DNA of 64,000 bases from NCBI RefSeq assembly GCF_037860775.1, contig NZ_JBBEWC010000005.1:62001-126000 (forward strand), read 5' to 3'. Positions 54,916 to 64,000 of the stretch are shown here, in pieces. Both the position numbers and the translations under genes were made by a program. Source of the DNA: Emticicia soli. GTDB taxonomy: Bacteria; Bacteroidota; Bacteroidia; Cytophagales; Spirosomataceae. The notes beneath the pieces are model-generated. The model had not been told where the DNA came from and made no database searches. It saw only the letters and a list, made by a program, of their open reading frames with translations. The stretch's first letter is position 1. Each line of letters begins with the position of its first letter.

Positions 54916-56178
54916 TTAATGACCTTTGCCGATTTTATCGTCTACAAGGTTTTTTTCGTGTTTATGCTTAAATAAGATGGCAAAAAGCACCGCTACTACA
55001 AGCGAATAAGCGGCAAATGTAAGCCAAATGCCTTCCCATTGTTTGGTGCCATTAATTGTAAAGTATTTTTCGATAATAACTCCACTAATCAAACTTCCCG
55101 AAACCGCACCAAAACCATTTACCATCATCATAAATAAACCTTGAGCACTTGCTCGTATTTTAGAGTCTGTATAAGTTTCTATAAACAACGAACCCGAAAT
55201 ATTAAAGAAATCAAAGGCCATGCCATACACAATGCAAGATAAGATAATCATCCATAGGCCATTTCCCGGGTCGCCGTAAGCAAAAAGGGCAAAACGCAAT
55301 ACCCAGGCAATCATACTGAAAAGCATTACTTGTTTAATACCAAAGCGCTTCAAAAAGAACGGAATAGCAAGAATAAACAAGGTTTCAGATATTTGCGAGA
55401 TAGACATAATAATAGCCGGGAACTTCACGGCTAGGGTGTCTTTGTATTCAGGAATCGTAGCGAAATCGTGTAAAAAGGTATCTCCATAAGCGTTGGTTAA
55501 TTGCAAAGACGCACCCAAAAACATTGAAAATATGAAAAACAAAGCAATTTTACTGTCTTTAAATAGGCGGAAAGCATTTAAACCGAGCATTTCAGTAAAG
55601 GTCTTTCTGTCGGTATGGGCTGCTAAAGGAGGACAATTTGGTAAAGTAAAAGAATACACTGCCAATGTTACGGCTGCTCCGGCAGCAATATAAAACTGAT
55701 TGGCCGAGGTTTCGTTGCCTGTAAGGCTAATTACCCAAAGGGCTATTACAAAACCCACTGTACCCCATACCCTGATAGGAGGGAAATCTTTTACAATATC
55801 GGTTTGGGTGTTGTTTAACACAGTATATGCAATAGAATTGGCAAGCGCAATGGTTGGCATATAAAAGATAACAACCAATAAAATAACCCAGAAAAAATCG
55901 CTTGGGTTATCGACCTGCGGTAGGTATATCAAAGCTGCTGCGCCTAATAAATGCAAAATGCCATAAAGTTTTTCGGCACTTAACCATTTATCGGCAATAA
56001 TACCTGTTAGGGTTGGCATAAAAAGAGAGGCTATGCCCATAGTTGAAAAAATTGCTCCGAATTCTGCTCCAGACCAACCTTTATTCTGAAACCAGTAGGC
56101 ACCTATAGTAAGAAGCCAACAAGCCCAAATAAAAAACTGGAGGAAATTCATGATAATTAACCTGAACCTGATACTCAT
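54916..56178 (-). CDS. MFS nucleoside:H+ symporter (NupG-type)
   Basis: A 420-residue 12-helix transporter. The N-terminus MSIRFRLIIMNFLQFFIWAC and the segments GTIFSTMG-like GAIFSTMGIASLFMPTL and PPIRVWGTVGFVIALWVISL are characteristic of the NupG/XapB nucleoside symporter branch. It would import nucleosides with protons. No nucleoside-catabolic genes are adjacent. The cytoplasmic C-terminus is His/Lys-rich. Confidence 0.9.
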   Translation of the reverse strand: MSIRFRLIIMNFLQFFIWACWLLTIGAYWFQNKGWSGAEFGAIFSTMGIASLFMPTLTGIIADKWLSAEKLYGILHLLGAAALIYLPQVDNPSDFFWVILLVVIFYMPTIALANSIAYTVLNNTQTDIVKDFPPIRVWGTVGFVIALWVISLTGNETSANQFYIAAGAAVTLAVYSFTLPNCPPLAAHTDRKTFTEMLGLNAFRLFKDSKIALFFIFSMFLGASLQLTNAYGDTFLHDFATIPEYKDTLAVKFPAIIMSISQISETLFILAIPFFLKRFGIKQVMLFSMIAWVLRFALFAYGDPGNGLWMIILSCIVYGMAFDFFNISGSLFIETYTDSKIRASAQGLFMMMVNGFGAVSGSLISGVIIEKYFTINGTKQWEGIWLTFAAYSLVVAVLFAILFKHKHEKNLVDDKIGKGH

Positions 56179-56701
56179 TTTGTAGTTTTGAATTAGAAAT
56201 TTTAGGTAAAGATAGTTTGTTTAAAAGAAGACTTGCTAAAAAAAGCTTATTATTCATAAACTCTGCTTAATTTTGACCACGCAAATCTTGATTGTTTAGC
56301 CTAAAAGCTGGCAGTACAAGTTGCAATAAAACTTACTAACTGCCGTTTTAAAACTAATATACTGCTGCTAATCTGATTGAATCAGTGACATATTTAAGTG
56401 AGCAAGATTCTGGTAATTTCCGTAGTACATTTTAAATAGTGTTTAGATATTTTATTAATTTTTAATATAGTTTATTGATAAATTTTACCTAATATTTCCG
56501 TTTTTGTGTTTATTTTTAAGAGTCCAGCCGTGAATTAAACAAATTTTCTTGAATTGAACACATTTTGGTATATTTTTTATATTAGAGTATGTGTGAATAC
56601 AGTTCGATTTCAAAAGACACCTATATAGGGTCTGCTTTCCGGTCGACACAACAATACTCAGCGTGCGCTTATCTTTTATAAAGTTATCTTAATTAATTCG
56701 A
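56179..56701. other. Long intergenic region before the outer-membrane protein gene
   Basis: About 520 bp of AT-rich sequence with no supported ORF or RNA gene. It includes TTGAATT-type repeats and a GGGTCT/AGACAC segment near 56618-56640. Nothing in it is convincing beyond a promoter region. Confidence 0.4.
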
Positions 56702-57268
56702 GTGAGATATTTCCTAGCAATTTTATTTGTCTTGTTATTTTTAAACGATAGCAATGCACAACTTATGTACCGTACTCGTTATACCTCAGCACTGATGGTT
56801 GAGACTTTTGCATCAAGTCCGATTGTATCAGTCAATTACGAGCACCTTCCTATTCGCTGGAAAACAAGCTTTTGGAGCGTTAGGGGGGGCGTAGGTTTTC
56901 TTCCGGGTGGGAGTGGAGCTGCAAATAGCCCGGGTGCGTCGTTTCCAATAGCAACTACTTACAATTTTCTTTTTAATAATCTTCGTAAACGTATTTTTAA
57001 TAGGGTGTATAAAAGATGCAAATCAGCACCTTCAAAAATTGCTTCCGAAATTTTTGGCGAAACTGGCCTTGGTTATACTTTTGGGGCTTATCCGAATGGT
57101 GATACGAGGCACAACAGCTATTTTATTCTGGGCGTAAGGCAGCAAGTTATTTTTGATATACCGCCACACCCGAGAGTTATTTTTTTAAGAGCTAATCTTA
57201 CACCTACCTATGCTACCGGTACATTTGAGTTGAGAGGCGGTATAAGTTTGGGTATATCTATAAAATAG
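56702..57268 (+). CDS. Exported outer-membrane beta-barrel-like protein
   Basis: A 188-residue exported protein; it starts with GTG. Signal peptide MRYFLAILFVLLFLNDSNA is followed by beta-strand-rich sequence (LMVETFASSPIVSVNYEHL, WSVRGGVGFLPGG, IFGETGLGYTFGAYP, YFILGVRQQVIF, TGTFELRGGISLGISIK). The C-terminus is strand-like. Length and pattern fit small outer-membrane barrels; the family is not recognised. It is convergent with the ABC/M1 gene. Confidence 0.75.
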   Translation: MRYFLAILFVLLFLNDSNAQLMYRTRYTSALMVETFASSPIVSVNYEHLPIRWKTSFWSVRGGVGFLPGGSGAANSPGASFPIATTYNFLFNNLRKRIFNRVYKRCKSAPSKIASEIFGETGLGYTFGAYPNGDTRHNSYFILGVRQQVIFDIPPHPRVIFLRANLTPTYATGTFELRGGISLGISIK

Positions 57269-57272
57269 AAGA

Positions 57273-57290
57273 GGGCTAAATTAATAGCCC
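57273..57290. terminator. Short hairpin between convergent genes
   Basis: GGGCTA / TAGCCC (57273-57278 with 57285-57290), 6-base loop, 5 bases after the outer-membrane protein stop. Weak T tract. Confidence 0.5.
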
Positions 57291-57301
57291 CCTTGTTATT
57301 A

Positions 57302-60300
57302 TCAAATACTTTCGCTTTTCTCCGCCGCTTTGGTATTATCTTCGGCATGTCGGTCAATTAACTTATTGATAGGGTCAATTCCCGCCTTCTTAGGCTGTTC
57401 TTTCACAATAATAGTAAAGGTATTATTCTTCTTGTTAACCTTGTGTTTTTTCAGATATAGCAATTTATCGTTACCATCTTTATCAGTTCCATATACGCCA
57501 ACATCAATCCAATCATTAATAGCAATCGGTGATTCATTGCCTGAGCTATCAGCTCTGAATTTCTCGTTGGTAGTTGTAATCTTAACCTCAAAGGTTTTAT
57601 CTTTCAGCGCTTTATATTCTACTTTTTCAACCTTGTTTTCAAACAAAGTAATTGTTTCGAACATATCTGTTATGATATTCTTGAGCGAGTCAGGCGTTTG
57701 CTCTTTAAAGTATTTCAATAAATCATTACTTGTTGGGTAACGCTTATTTTTAGAATCAGGCCCCGGATACTGCCAGTCATTAATGAAATTTCTTAAAGCG
57801 AGATTGACTTTCTCTTCGCCGATATAATCTTGCAAGGCAAACATAACAACCGAGCCTTTACGGTAATGAATGTATCCTTGCCCTTCAACCATGTTTAAAG
57901 GTTGTTCTTTTTTACGCTCGGTAGCACGGCCTTTTAGGTAACTGTTCAATTCATATTTCAGGAACTTCTGCATCAATTCTGGTGTAACGGTATGTTTCAT
58001 TACCATAAGTGCCGAATACTGCGCCTGTGTCTCCGAAAGCATGGCATTGCCTTTTACATTAGCCTCAGCAACCTGATGCCCCCACCATTGATGACCCAGC
58101 TCATGGGCAGTTACATAATAAGGCATATCAAGGTCTTCTTTAGGGTCAGAAACTTTTTGAATAAAGCCTATACCCTCTGAAAACGGAACTGTATTGGCAA
58201 ATGACTGGGCAAACTCAGCGTATCTCGGAAACTCCATAATACGCATCTGGCGGTATTGATAAAGGCTGAAATTCTTAGAGAAATACTCAAAAGAAGCTTT
58301 CATAGATGCCATCATTTTATCGAGGTTATACTCATGTCCTTTGTTGTAATAAATTTCAAGGTTTACATCTTTCCATTTATCTTTTTTGACTTCATATTTA
58401 GCCGAAACTATCGAATAAAAATTACACATAGGTACATCCATTTTGTAATGGAAATACTTGCGGTCGTTTTCGTCCCATGTTTTTTGTAGATACCCCGGTG
58501 CTATGGCTGTCTGGTCTTTGTCTGTGCCTATTACCATTTCGAAGCGTATATAGTCGGCGTCGTCGCCAAATAAACTTTGCGATAAGCCTACCGGATTATT
58601 CTGCTCCAGCATACGTTCTTTTTCTGGCAATTTGTGTTTACGGCGGGTGTCGTCATCACCAATCTCATAATTATCTGAGTAGCCTATTGTCGGAAAATAC
58701 AGATTGTTGAAGAAAGTACCATTATTTACCACATCTGTATTGCCTTGCCCAGCCACAAAACCTTTAGTTTCAAAACGTGTTTTAAACGACATCTTCACCG
58801 AGTCTCCCGGTGCTAGTGGCTTGTTGAGGGTATAAATAGTGTAGCCGTATTTAGCGTAAGTTTTGTTTTCTTTAGCTCCTTTATCAAACTTTAGATACTC
58901 CAACTTCATTTTGTGTTGCATATCGTTCTGGATATGCACATCGGCCATTGGTTTTTCTGTTTTGTTTTTAAGCCAGAAATAACCCTCTGCCGTGAAGTCA
59001 CGGTTTTGCGGATAAATCTCTACTTTCAGATTAACATCTATGATTTTGGGTTGTGGCAGATGCTCAAATTTCTTGAGGGTTTTCTCATAAGCTACTTGTT
59101 TTTCTTCGCCTTCCTCACGGGTTTCATAGTCATTCAGGCGATTGGTATTATAAAATACATAACAACCTGCAGCTACAAAAGCTAAGAAAGAGAAAATACC
59201 AATGGTAAGCACAGGACGGGTAAGGCGTAATTTACCAACTTTCAGGCGGGTTTTCATAACAGCCTCGGAACCACGCACCGAGAAAACCACAGCCAGAACA
59301 AACAGAAAGGCCACAAAGGCAAACCAGTATAGTTTCAGCCACGAGAATCTTGTAATGAAATGCCCGTATTTGTTCATGTCAGAGTAATCTCGTAAGCTAC
59401 CGCTACCAAAAGAGAACAGTGGGTGTTGAATACCCGAAGCGCCCAAGAAAAACGTAACCAGGAAAAACACAAACATCATGGCGAACCCTACAAATTTGTT
59501 GTTTGCCATTACCTGTACAAAGAACGACAACAGCGTATAAAGTACTAAGAAGATAAGTGAATTGGTAAAAAGTGCCTTGAAGTACAATGGAATTTCGAAA
59601 TTGAAATACCCATGACTTGCCTGTATAATAATACCTGCTAGTATAAGAATAAGTAACAAGCCAACGTAAATAATCAATAATCCAAGAAATTTGGCAAATA
59701 GATTCACCCAATCAGGCACCGGAGTAGCGTCTACAATAAGGTGCATATTGGTAACACGCTCTTTCCAGATAATTTCTCCGGAGTAGAAAATAACAATAAT
59801 CAGAAAGTATAAATCAAACCCATTCAATAGCCCAATTACATTGGCAGTAATAGGGTAGGAGCTTGTACCATACATTTCCTGAAAGTAAAATGAGCTGATA
59901 GTTAAATCGGCCAGACCTACAAAAATAATAGCTATAAAAGGTACTTCTCTTACAATCATTTTAGTATAGAAAACAGCCTCTTTCCAGAGTTGTTGCAGGT
60001 TAGTGCCAAAACTACTGAACTGATGCACCAACGGAATACGCACAAGCTCAGGTTGTATGGCCGATTTTTCTTCTTTAATAGCTTTTTTCTTAAACAAGCT
60101 ACTACGAACTACATTAAAACTGAATGAAAAATAAGTAACAATAAGAATAAGCAAGGCAATACTACACCAGATTACTCTGTTCCACAGTAAAACACCATCA
60201 AAAGATGCAAGCATTGAGTTTTTCTGTGCAGGTGTCCAATATTCAGTATAGATAGTAAAAGCCCTATAGCAGAATGGGTCGAGCAATGCGGCAACAGTTT

Positions 60301-60928
60301 TATTTTCAATATCGCCCAGAATAGTGTCAGTTATCTGATACAACACAAACAATATGATACCTTGTGTATAAATAACGATTGTAGAGCGGCTCAATGCTCC
60401 TGCGGCAAAGAAAATAGCCCCTTGAATAAATAGATTGGTAACACCCCAGAAAAGGAAGGGCTGAAAATATGACCAGGCATTGAAAGGAAGTAGTTTCTTG
60501 CCCTCCCATGATGGGTCCCAAGGCAGATACTCGCCAATGCTGAAACCTATCATGAAGGCTATCCAGATGGCTGAATAAATCATGACCATAACAAGGAATG
60601 AACCCAGAAAACGGCCTAATAGGTAGTCAAACTTAGATACTGTTGTGCTGAACATCAAGGACTCCATCTTATGCTCAAAGTCTCTCAGCACAGCCACCCC
60701 CATAATTGCCGAGCAAATGAAGGTCATGAAGAAAGTCATGATGATAGTCATGGTCGATAAAAAGAATGGCGAATTCTCTTTTATCTGTCCTCCGGCTACT
60801 CCATCAAAACTCACGTATTTAGAGGTTGCAGCAGCAAAACAAAGTATAAACAGTATACCGAAATAAATATAAGTAGCAGGTCGGTTTTTACGATACGAAA
60901 ACTCAAACCTTAGTATTTCTTTTAACAT
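57302..60928 (-). CDS. ABC transporter permease fused to M1 aminopeptidase
   Basis: A 1208-residue two-part membrane protein. Residues about 1-620 form an ABC-2-like permease with some 12 hydrophobic helices, organised as two similar halves (with ATPase-coupling start MLKEILRFEFSYRKNRP). Residues about 640-1190 form an M1 (gluzincin) aminopeptidase with H942-E943-LG-H946 and the third zinc ligand candidate E966, 19 residues after the second His rather than the usual 18. The peptidase is placed on the outer face. The pairing with the adjacent ABC ATPase gene, 20 bases upstream, implies ATP-driven transport coupled to peptide trimming. Such fusions occur in Bacteroidota; substrate unknown. Confidence 0.92.
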   Translation of the reverse strand: MLKEILRFEFSYRKNRPATYIYFGILFILCFAAATSKYVSFDGVAGGQIKENSPFFLSTMTIIMTFFMTFICSAIMGVAVLRDFEHKMESLMFSTTVSKFDYLLGRFLGSFLVMVMIYSAIWIAFMIGFSIGEYLPWDPSWEGKKLLPFNAWSYFQPFLFWGVTNLFIQGAIFFAAGALSRSTIVIYTQGIILFVLYQITDTILGDIENKTVAALLDPFCYRAFTIYTEYWTPAQKNSMLASFDGVLLWNRVIWCSIALLILIVTYFSFSFNVVRSSLFKKKAIKEEKSAIQPELVRIPLVHQFSSFGTNLQQLWKEAVFYTKMIVREVPFIAIIFVGLADLTISSFYFQEMYGTSSYPITANVIGLLNGFDLYFLIIVIFYSGEIIWKERVTNMHLIVDATPVPDWVNLFAKFLGLLIIYVGLLLILILAGIIIQASHGYFNFEIPLYFKALFTNSLIFLVLYTLLSFFVQVMANNKFVGFAMMFVFFLVTFFLGASGIQHPLFSFGSGSLRDYSDMNKYGHFITRFSWLKLYWFAFVAFLFVLAVVFSVRGSEAVMKTRLKVGKLRLTRPVLTIGIFSFLAFVAAGCYVFYNTNRLNDYETREEGEEKQVAYEKTLKKFEHLPQPKIIDVNLKVEIYPQNRDFTAEGYFWLKNKTEKPMADVHIQNDMQHKMKLEYLKFDKGAKENKTYAKYGYTIYTLNKPLAPGDSVKMSFKTRFETKGFVAGQGNTDVVNNGTFFNNLYFPTIGYSDNYEIGDDDTRRKHKLPEKERMLEQNNPVGLSQSLFGDDADYIRFEMVIGTDKDQTAIAPGYLQKTWDENDRKYFHYKMDVPMCNFYSIVSAKYEVKKDKWKDVNLEIYYNKGHEYNLDKMMASMKASFEYFSKNFSLYQYRQMRIMEFPRYAEFAQSFANTVPFSEGIGFIQKVSDPKEDLDMPYYVTAHELGHQWWGHQVAEANVKGNAMLSETQAQYSALMVMKHTVTPELMQKFLKYELNSYLKGRATERKKEQPLNMVEGQGYIHYRKGSVVMFALQDYIGEEKVNLALRNFINDWQYPGPDSKNKRYPTSNDLLKYFKEQTPDSLKNIITDMFETITLFENKVEKVEYKALKDKTFEVKITTTNEKFRADSSGNESPIAINDWIDVGVYGTDKDGNDKLLYLKKHKVNKKNNTFTIIVKEQPKKAGIDPINKLIDRHAEDNTKAAEKSESI

Positions 60929-60948
60929 AATTGAAATGGGTATAAGGT

Positions 60949-61815
60949 TTAAGCAAATATTCTAGAGAAGTACACGTCTTCAAGGTCACCTTCAACGGCT
61001 TCAAAAGTACCATCTGGGTTCTCTTCCGAAAATACGTGGATAATTGGGTTACCGGCAATCAGTTTTTCCGAAATCACCCTGAAGTTTTGTTTATATTCGC
61101 TCAATTCAGCTTTGCTGATACGTTTCTCCCATATTTTGCCAACAATAGAACTCAGGGCTTCATCGGGGCTGCCTTTAAAAAGAATTTCACCTTTGTTGAA
61201 CACGGCCATATCAGAACATAGTTCTTTAACATCGTCTACAATGTGTGTCGAAAGAATCACAACCGTGTTTTCGCCTAATTCAGATAATAAATTCAGGAAA
61301 CGGTTGCGTTCGGCAGGGTCAAGCCCGGCAGTAGGTTCGTCAACAATAATTAATTTAGGATTAGCCAATAGTGCTTGCGCAATACCAAAGCGTTGTTTCA
61401 TACCACCCGAGTAGCCACCAAGGTTCTTTTTGCGAGCATCCCAAAGGTTTGTTTTTTGCAAAAGTGCTTCTACTACCGCTTTGCGCTCGCCGCCATTGGT
61501 AATTCCTTTTAATACAGCTAAGTGATTAAGTAGTGTGAGGGCATCTACCTTTGGATATACTCCAAATTCTTGAGGCAAATAGCCAAGGGTTTTACGCACT
61601 TCTTCTTTTTGGGTCAGAACATTAATATTACCAAGGGTGATAGTGCCGCTATCGGGCTCTTGTAGGGTAGCAATGGTTCGCATAAGCGAAGATTTACCGG
61701 CACCATTGGGCCCTAATAAGCCGAACATACCCTGATTGATGATAAGGTTGACATCTTTCAAGGCGTGTACGCCATTAGAATACGTCTTGTTTAGATTCGT
61801 AATGCTTAGCTGCAT
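60949..61815 (-). CDS. ABC transporter ATP-binding protein
   Basis: A 288-residue nucleotide-binding subunit. Walker A GPNGAGKS (35-42), Q-loop LPQEFGVYP, signature YSGGMKQR, Walker B LIIVDEPTAGLD, His switch STHIVDD. An extra C-terminal domain (about 215-288) follows the ATPase core. It is translated 20 bases ahead of the permease-M1 fusion gene, so the two form one export complex. Confidence 0.95.
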   Translation of the reverse strand: MQLSITNLNKTYSNGVHALKDVNLIINQGMFGLLGPNGAGKSSLMRTIATLQEPDSGTITLGNINVLTQKEEVRKTLGYLPQEFGVYPKVDALTLLNHLAVLKGITNGGERKAVVEALLQKTNLWDARKKNLGGYSGGMKQRFGIAQALLANPKLIIVDEPTAGLDPAERNRFLNLLSELGENTVVILSTHIVDDVKELCSDMAVFNKGEILFKGSPDEALSSIVGKIWEKRISKAELSEYKQNFRVISEKLIAGNPIIHVFSEENPDGTFEAVEGDLEDVYFSRIFA

Positions 61816-61962
61816 AATTACTGTTGGAAGGTTTAGATGAAGAAAAATATTGTTAATAATAAGAATAAATCATCAAAAAAGGTAAATAATTATGACAAAA
61901 GGAGTTATAAGCACATGAAGACCATGCGCCGGGTAAAAAATGCCTTATTAAGCGGAATAATA

Positions 61963-63216
61963 TTACTTGTTTACTACTTCTGCTGCGAATTTGAGATATT
62001 GCTCCCAATCATAGGCATTCATATCATGCTTACCTGAGCGATAGTGGTAACGAAGATGAGAACCTACCGGAGTATTAACAGGCGGTTGAGCATCAACCCC
62101 TAAGCCTTTTTTACCATAAAGCGCAAAAACAGGCTCGGCGTTTTTCAGCGAAAGAAACTCTCCGTTAGGGTCGGCCCATTGGTCACCTTCGGCACTTGAA
62201 ACATACACAGGGCGAGGCGCAATAAGGGCAAACAACTGGTGTTGGTCAAATGGTAATGAGGCAATATTACCACTATAGGTTTTGTATTTGCCCGAAAACC
62301 AATGTGGGAAGTTCTTATTGATGATTTCGTGTGTTTCGCCATACCAGCGTCTTTTCAGCGCAGCACCGCCTTCACCTGATTCATTAGAGATAAAAGCTGC
62401 AAAGCGTTGGTCTTGCACTGCTGCCCAAAAGGCCGCTTTTCCTAGCCTTGAATGCCCAATAACTATGGCTTTTTTGCTGTTTATATCGGCGTCGGTTTCC
62501 AGATAATCAAGCATTCGGCTCAATTGCCATGCCCATGCACCCATAGCACTCCATTTTTGGTCATCAGCCATACCAATAGCGCCTCTTAATCCTATTTTCC
62601 AGCCCTCGGCATAGTCTGGCTCAATGTCTCCATAATAGGCTGTAGCCATAGCAAAACCCTTGTCGATAATTGCTTCAGCAGGCCAGCTTTCTACTACTGC
62701 ATTGCCTCTTAGGGCTTCTAGTGCCCGGTGGTCTCGTACTCGCTCAGGGTTTTTCTGAAAATCAACCATCCAGTTTTGGGTAAGTAAAACAGCAGGATCA
62801 TTACCAAGCGATTGATTTCCCTCAAAATTCAAACCTACAAATACAGGTGGCTTTTTAACATGCTTTGGTATATAAATTAAGAGATTAATTCCGCTTAATT
62901 GTGGGTAATCATCAAACGTGATAAGTATTTGTTTACGAATGGCTTTTCCACTCAACGCATTATTGTTTGTTTCTAATACCTTGAATCGTTGTTTGGTCGA
63001 GATAGTGGGTGTAACACCATATACATTTTCAGCAAAGAGTTGCAGCAAAGCCGGGCGATTGGCTTCCCATTGTTTTGCATTGCTTATTTTGGTTTTATTA
63101 ACACCCGTCAGAATATCGGGTAGAGTATAAGGCGGTATTTTAGCCTCATCGTAATTAGCGTTCTGAGCAAGCATACTTTGTGAGATAAGGGATAGAATAA
63201 TGATGAGTTTTTTCAT
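61963..63216 (-). CDS. Exported CE15-like glucuronoyl/acetylxylan esterase-type hydrolase
   Basis: A 417-residue serine hydrolase with signal peptide MKKLIIILSLISQSMLA. The nucleophile is S256 in GHSRLGK, the CE15-type G-x-S-R-x-G-K motif; H397 lies in SGKHDMN and a Glu lies in SNESGEGG. CE15 enzymes cleave glucuronoyl esters that join hemicellulose to lignin; some members act on other esters. Frame extension to 63240 was rejected in favour of the ATG with a signal peptide. A terminator hairpin sits 17 bases upstream of its ATG, so it has its own promoter or relies on read-through. Confidence 0.85.
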   Translation of the reverse strand: MKKLIIILSLISQSMLAQNANYDEAKIPPYTLPDILTGVNKTKISNAKQWEANRPALLQLFAENVYGVTPTISTKQRFKVLETNNNALSGKAIRKQILITFDDYPQLSGINLLIYIPKHVKKPPVFVGLNFEGNQSLGNDPAVLLTQNWMVDFQKNPERVRDHRALEALRGNAVVESWPAEAIIDKGFAMATAYYGDIEPDYAEGWKIGLRGAIGMADDQKWSAMGAWAWQLSRMLDYLETDADINSKKAIVIGHSRLGKAAFWAAVQDQRFAAFISNESGEGGAALKRRWYGETHEIINKNFPHWFSGKYKTYSGNIASLPFDQHQLFALIAPRPVYVSSAEGDQWADPNGEFLSLKNAEPVFALYGKKGLGVDAQPPVNTPVGSHLRYHYRSGKHDMNAYDWEQYLKFAAEVVNK

Positions 63217-63232
63217 AGGTGGTATAAAATAA

Positions 63233-63258
63233 AGGCACATTCGGTAAAGAATGTGCCT
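63233..63258 (-). terminator. Terminator of the M24 peptidase gene
   Basis: Perfect 10-bp stem AGGCACATTC / GAATGTGCCT (63233-63242 with 63249-63258). On the minus strand it ends in TTTATTTT, 8 bases after the stop. Confidence 0.8.
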
Positions 63259-63265
63259 GATAATA

Positions 63266-64000
63266 CTAATTTTTCAAAGCTTCTACTTCATCAATTGTTT
63301 TCGGTATTGGCTTGCCTAATATTTGGTGGCCATCGGCTGTTATCAGACAGTTGTCTTCAATGCGTACGCCTCCAAAATCTTTGTACTGCGCCAGTTTATC
63401 ATAATTCACAAAATTGGTGAATTTCTTCTCGCTTTGCCATTTATCAATCAATTCTGGTATAAAATATAAGCCAGGCTCTACCGTAAGCACATAGCCTTCT
63501 TCTAATTCTTTAGCCAATCTAAGCGATTTTAATCCTAACTGTGTGCTTCTTTGCTGTCCTTCGGCATACCCTACGTAGTTTTCTCCTAAGTCTTCCATGT
63601 CGTGCACATCTAAGCCAATAGCGTGACCTAAGCCATGTGGCATAAACAAGCCTTGTACACCTTCAGCCAGCATTTCATCAACATTTCCTTTTACAAGCCC
63701 TAAATCACTCAATCCTTCGAGCAATATTTTATTCGCCAATAAGTGGATTTCTTTGTACTGAATACCTGGTTTTAGTGCCTCAATAGCGCTTAGCTCCATT
63801 TGTAACACTATATTGTAAATCTCTTTTTGTTGTTCGGTAAACTTCTTACTTACTGGAATAGTACGGGTAATATCACCTGCATAAAACATACTATTTTCGG
63901 CACCTGAGTCATTGAGTGCAAGTCTGCCTTCTGTCATGGTATTGCCATGATAATGGTTATGAAGTGTTTGTCCATTTATACTAAATATGATAGGATAAGC
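63266..64000 (-). CDS. Xaa-Pro aminopeptidase, M24 family (partial, runs off the window)
   Basis: C-terminal catalytic part of a cytosolic-type aminopeptidase P; no stop or start is reached before the right edge. The frame from 64000 reads AYPIIFSINGQTLHNHYHGN, then LALNDSGAE (first metal Asp), AGDITRTIP (second Asp), LGHAIGLDVHD (His), TVEPGLYF (Glu) and VRIEDN (Glu). All five metal ligands are present. It would cleave the N-terminal residue before proline. A later ATG at 63937 is internal: it lies between conserved blocks, so it is not the true start. Confidence 0.93.
   Translation of the reverse strand, partial: AYPIIFSINGQTLHNHYHGNTMTEGRLALNDSGAENSMFYAGDITRTIPVSKKFTEQQKEIYNIVLQMELSAIEALKPGIQYKEIHLLANKILLEGLSDLGLVKGNVDEMLAEGVQGLFMPHGLGHAIGLDVHDMEDLGENYVGYAEGQQRSTQLGLKSLRLAKELEEGYVLTVEPGLYFIPELIDKWQSEKKFTNFVNYDKLAQYKDFGGVRIEDNCLITADGHQILGKPIPKTIDEVEALKN

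Noticed and set aside
56584..56600. GAGTATGTGTGAAT resembling the 164-bp element end
   Set aside because: Two mismatches in the first 14 bases and no second end nearby.
1..64000. CRISPR array, tRNA or rRNA genes
   Set aside because: No regularly spaced repeats and no tRNA- or rRNA-like stretches were recognised by eye; a tRNAscan/Infernal run would be decisive.

Overview
The window looks like chromosomal DNA of a Bacteroidota bacterium, most likely of the order Cytophagales. The support is a SusC-type TonB-dependent receptor fold with carboxypeptidase-like N-terminal domains, DUF4249 lipoproteins, a GH95 enzyme, the ABC-permease/M1-peptidase fusion, the general absence of Shine-Dalgarno sequences, and several TAnnTTTG-type -7 promoter elements. 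The genus cannot be fixed from the sequence alone. I found about 43 protein genes, no rRNA, tRNA, CRISPR array or transposase. The last gene (an M24 peptidase) runs off the right edge.

Layout. 1-8.4 kb: a 2OG-Fe(II) oxygenase, a chromate transporter, two envelope proteins, a double PRiA4_ORF3-domain protein, a CHASE3 histidine kinase and a coiled-coil membrane protein. 8.6-11.8 kb: glyS, a triple helix-hairpin-helix protein and a secreted protein. 11.9-20.3 kb: a minus-strand cluster of TonB receptor, three tandem DUF4249 lipoproteins and a second TonB receptor, probably one outer-membrane uptake locus. 20.4-30.2 kb: an exported M24 peptidase, a paralogue of the coiled-coil protein, a two-component system, MscS, TauE/SafE and a GH95 glycosidase. 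30.4-33.8 kb: a giant secreted ThuA/sugar-dehydrogenase/PKD/cytochrome c protein. 34-39.1 kb: a mutagenesis-type cassette of an S24 (LexA-like) regulator divergent from dinB and a second DNA polymerase III alpha subunit. 39.1-47.9 kb: membrane proteins, a CBM9-like protein, a PIG-L deacetylase, mrdA, and a second S24 regulator with palindromic operators. 48-56.2 kb: parC, exported superoxide dismutase, trpF, recR, clpS, a sodium:solute symporter and a NupG-type transporter. 56.7-64 kb: an outer-membrane protein, the ABC/M1 system, a CE15-type esterase and the partial M24 peptidase.

The most interesting points are the dinB-dnaE-S24 cassette, in which the extra polymerase keeps its catalytic aspartates but has a decayed PHP domain; the paralogous S24 regulator whose own promoter carries two CCGA...TCGG operators; two families of non-coding palindromic elements (164 bp with a 55-bp derivative and a solo end, and a separate 183-bp one); the DUF4249 triplication with a cysteine-rich insert in two copies; and the multi-domain oxidoreductase. 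Many genes end in perfect 10-17 bp hairpins, so transcription units are well delimited.
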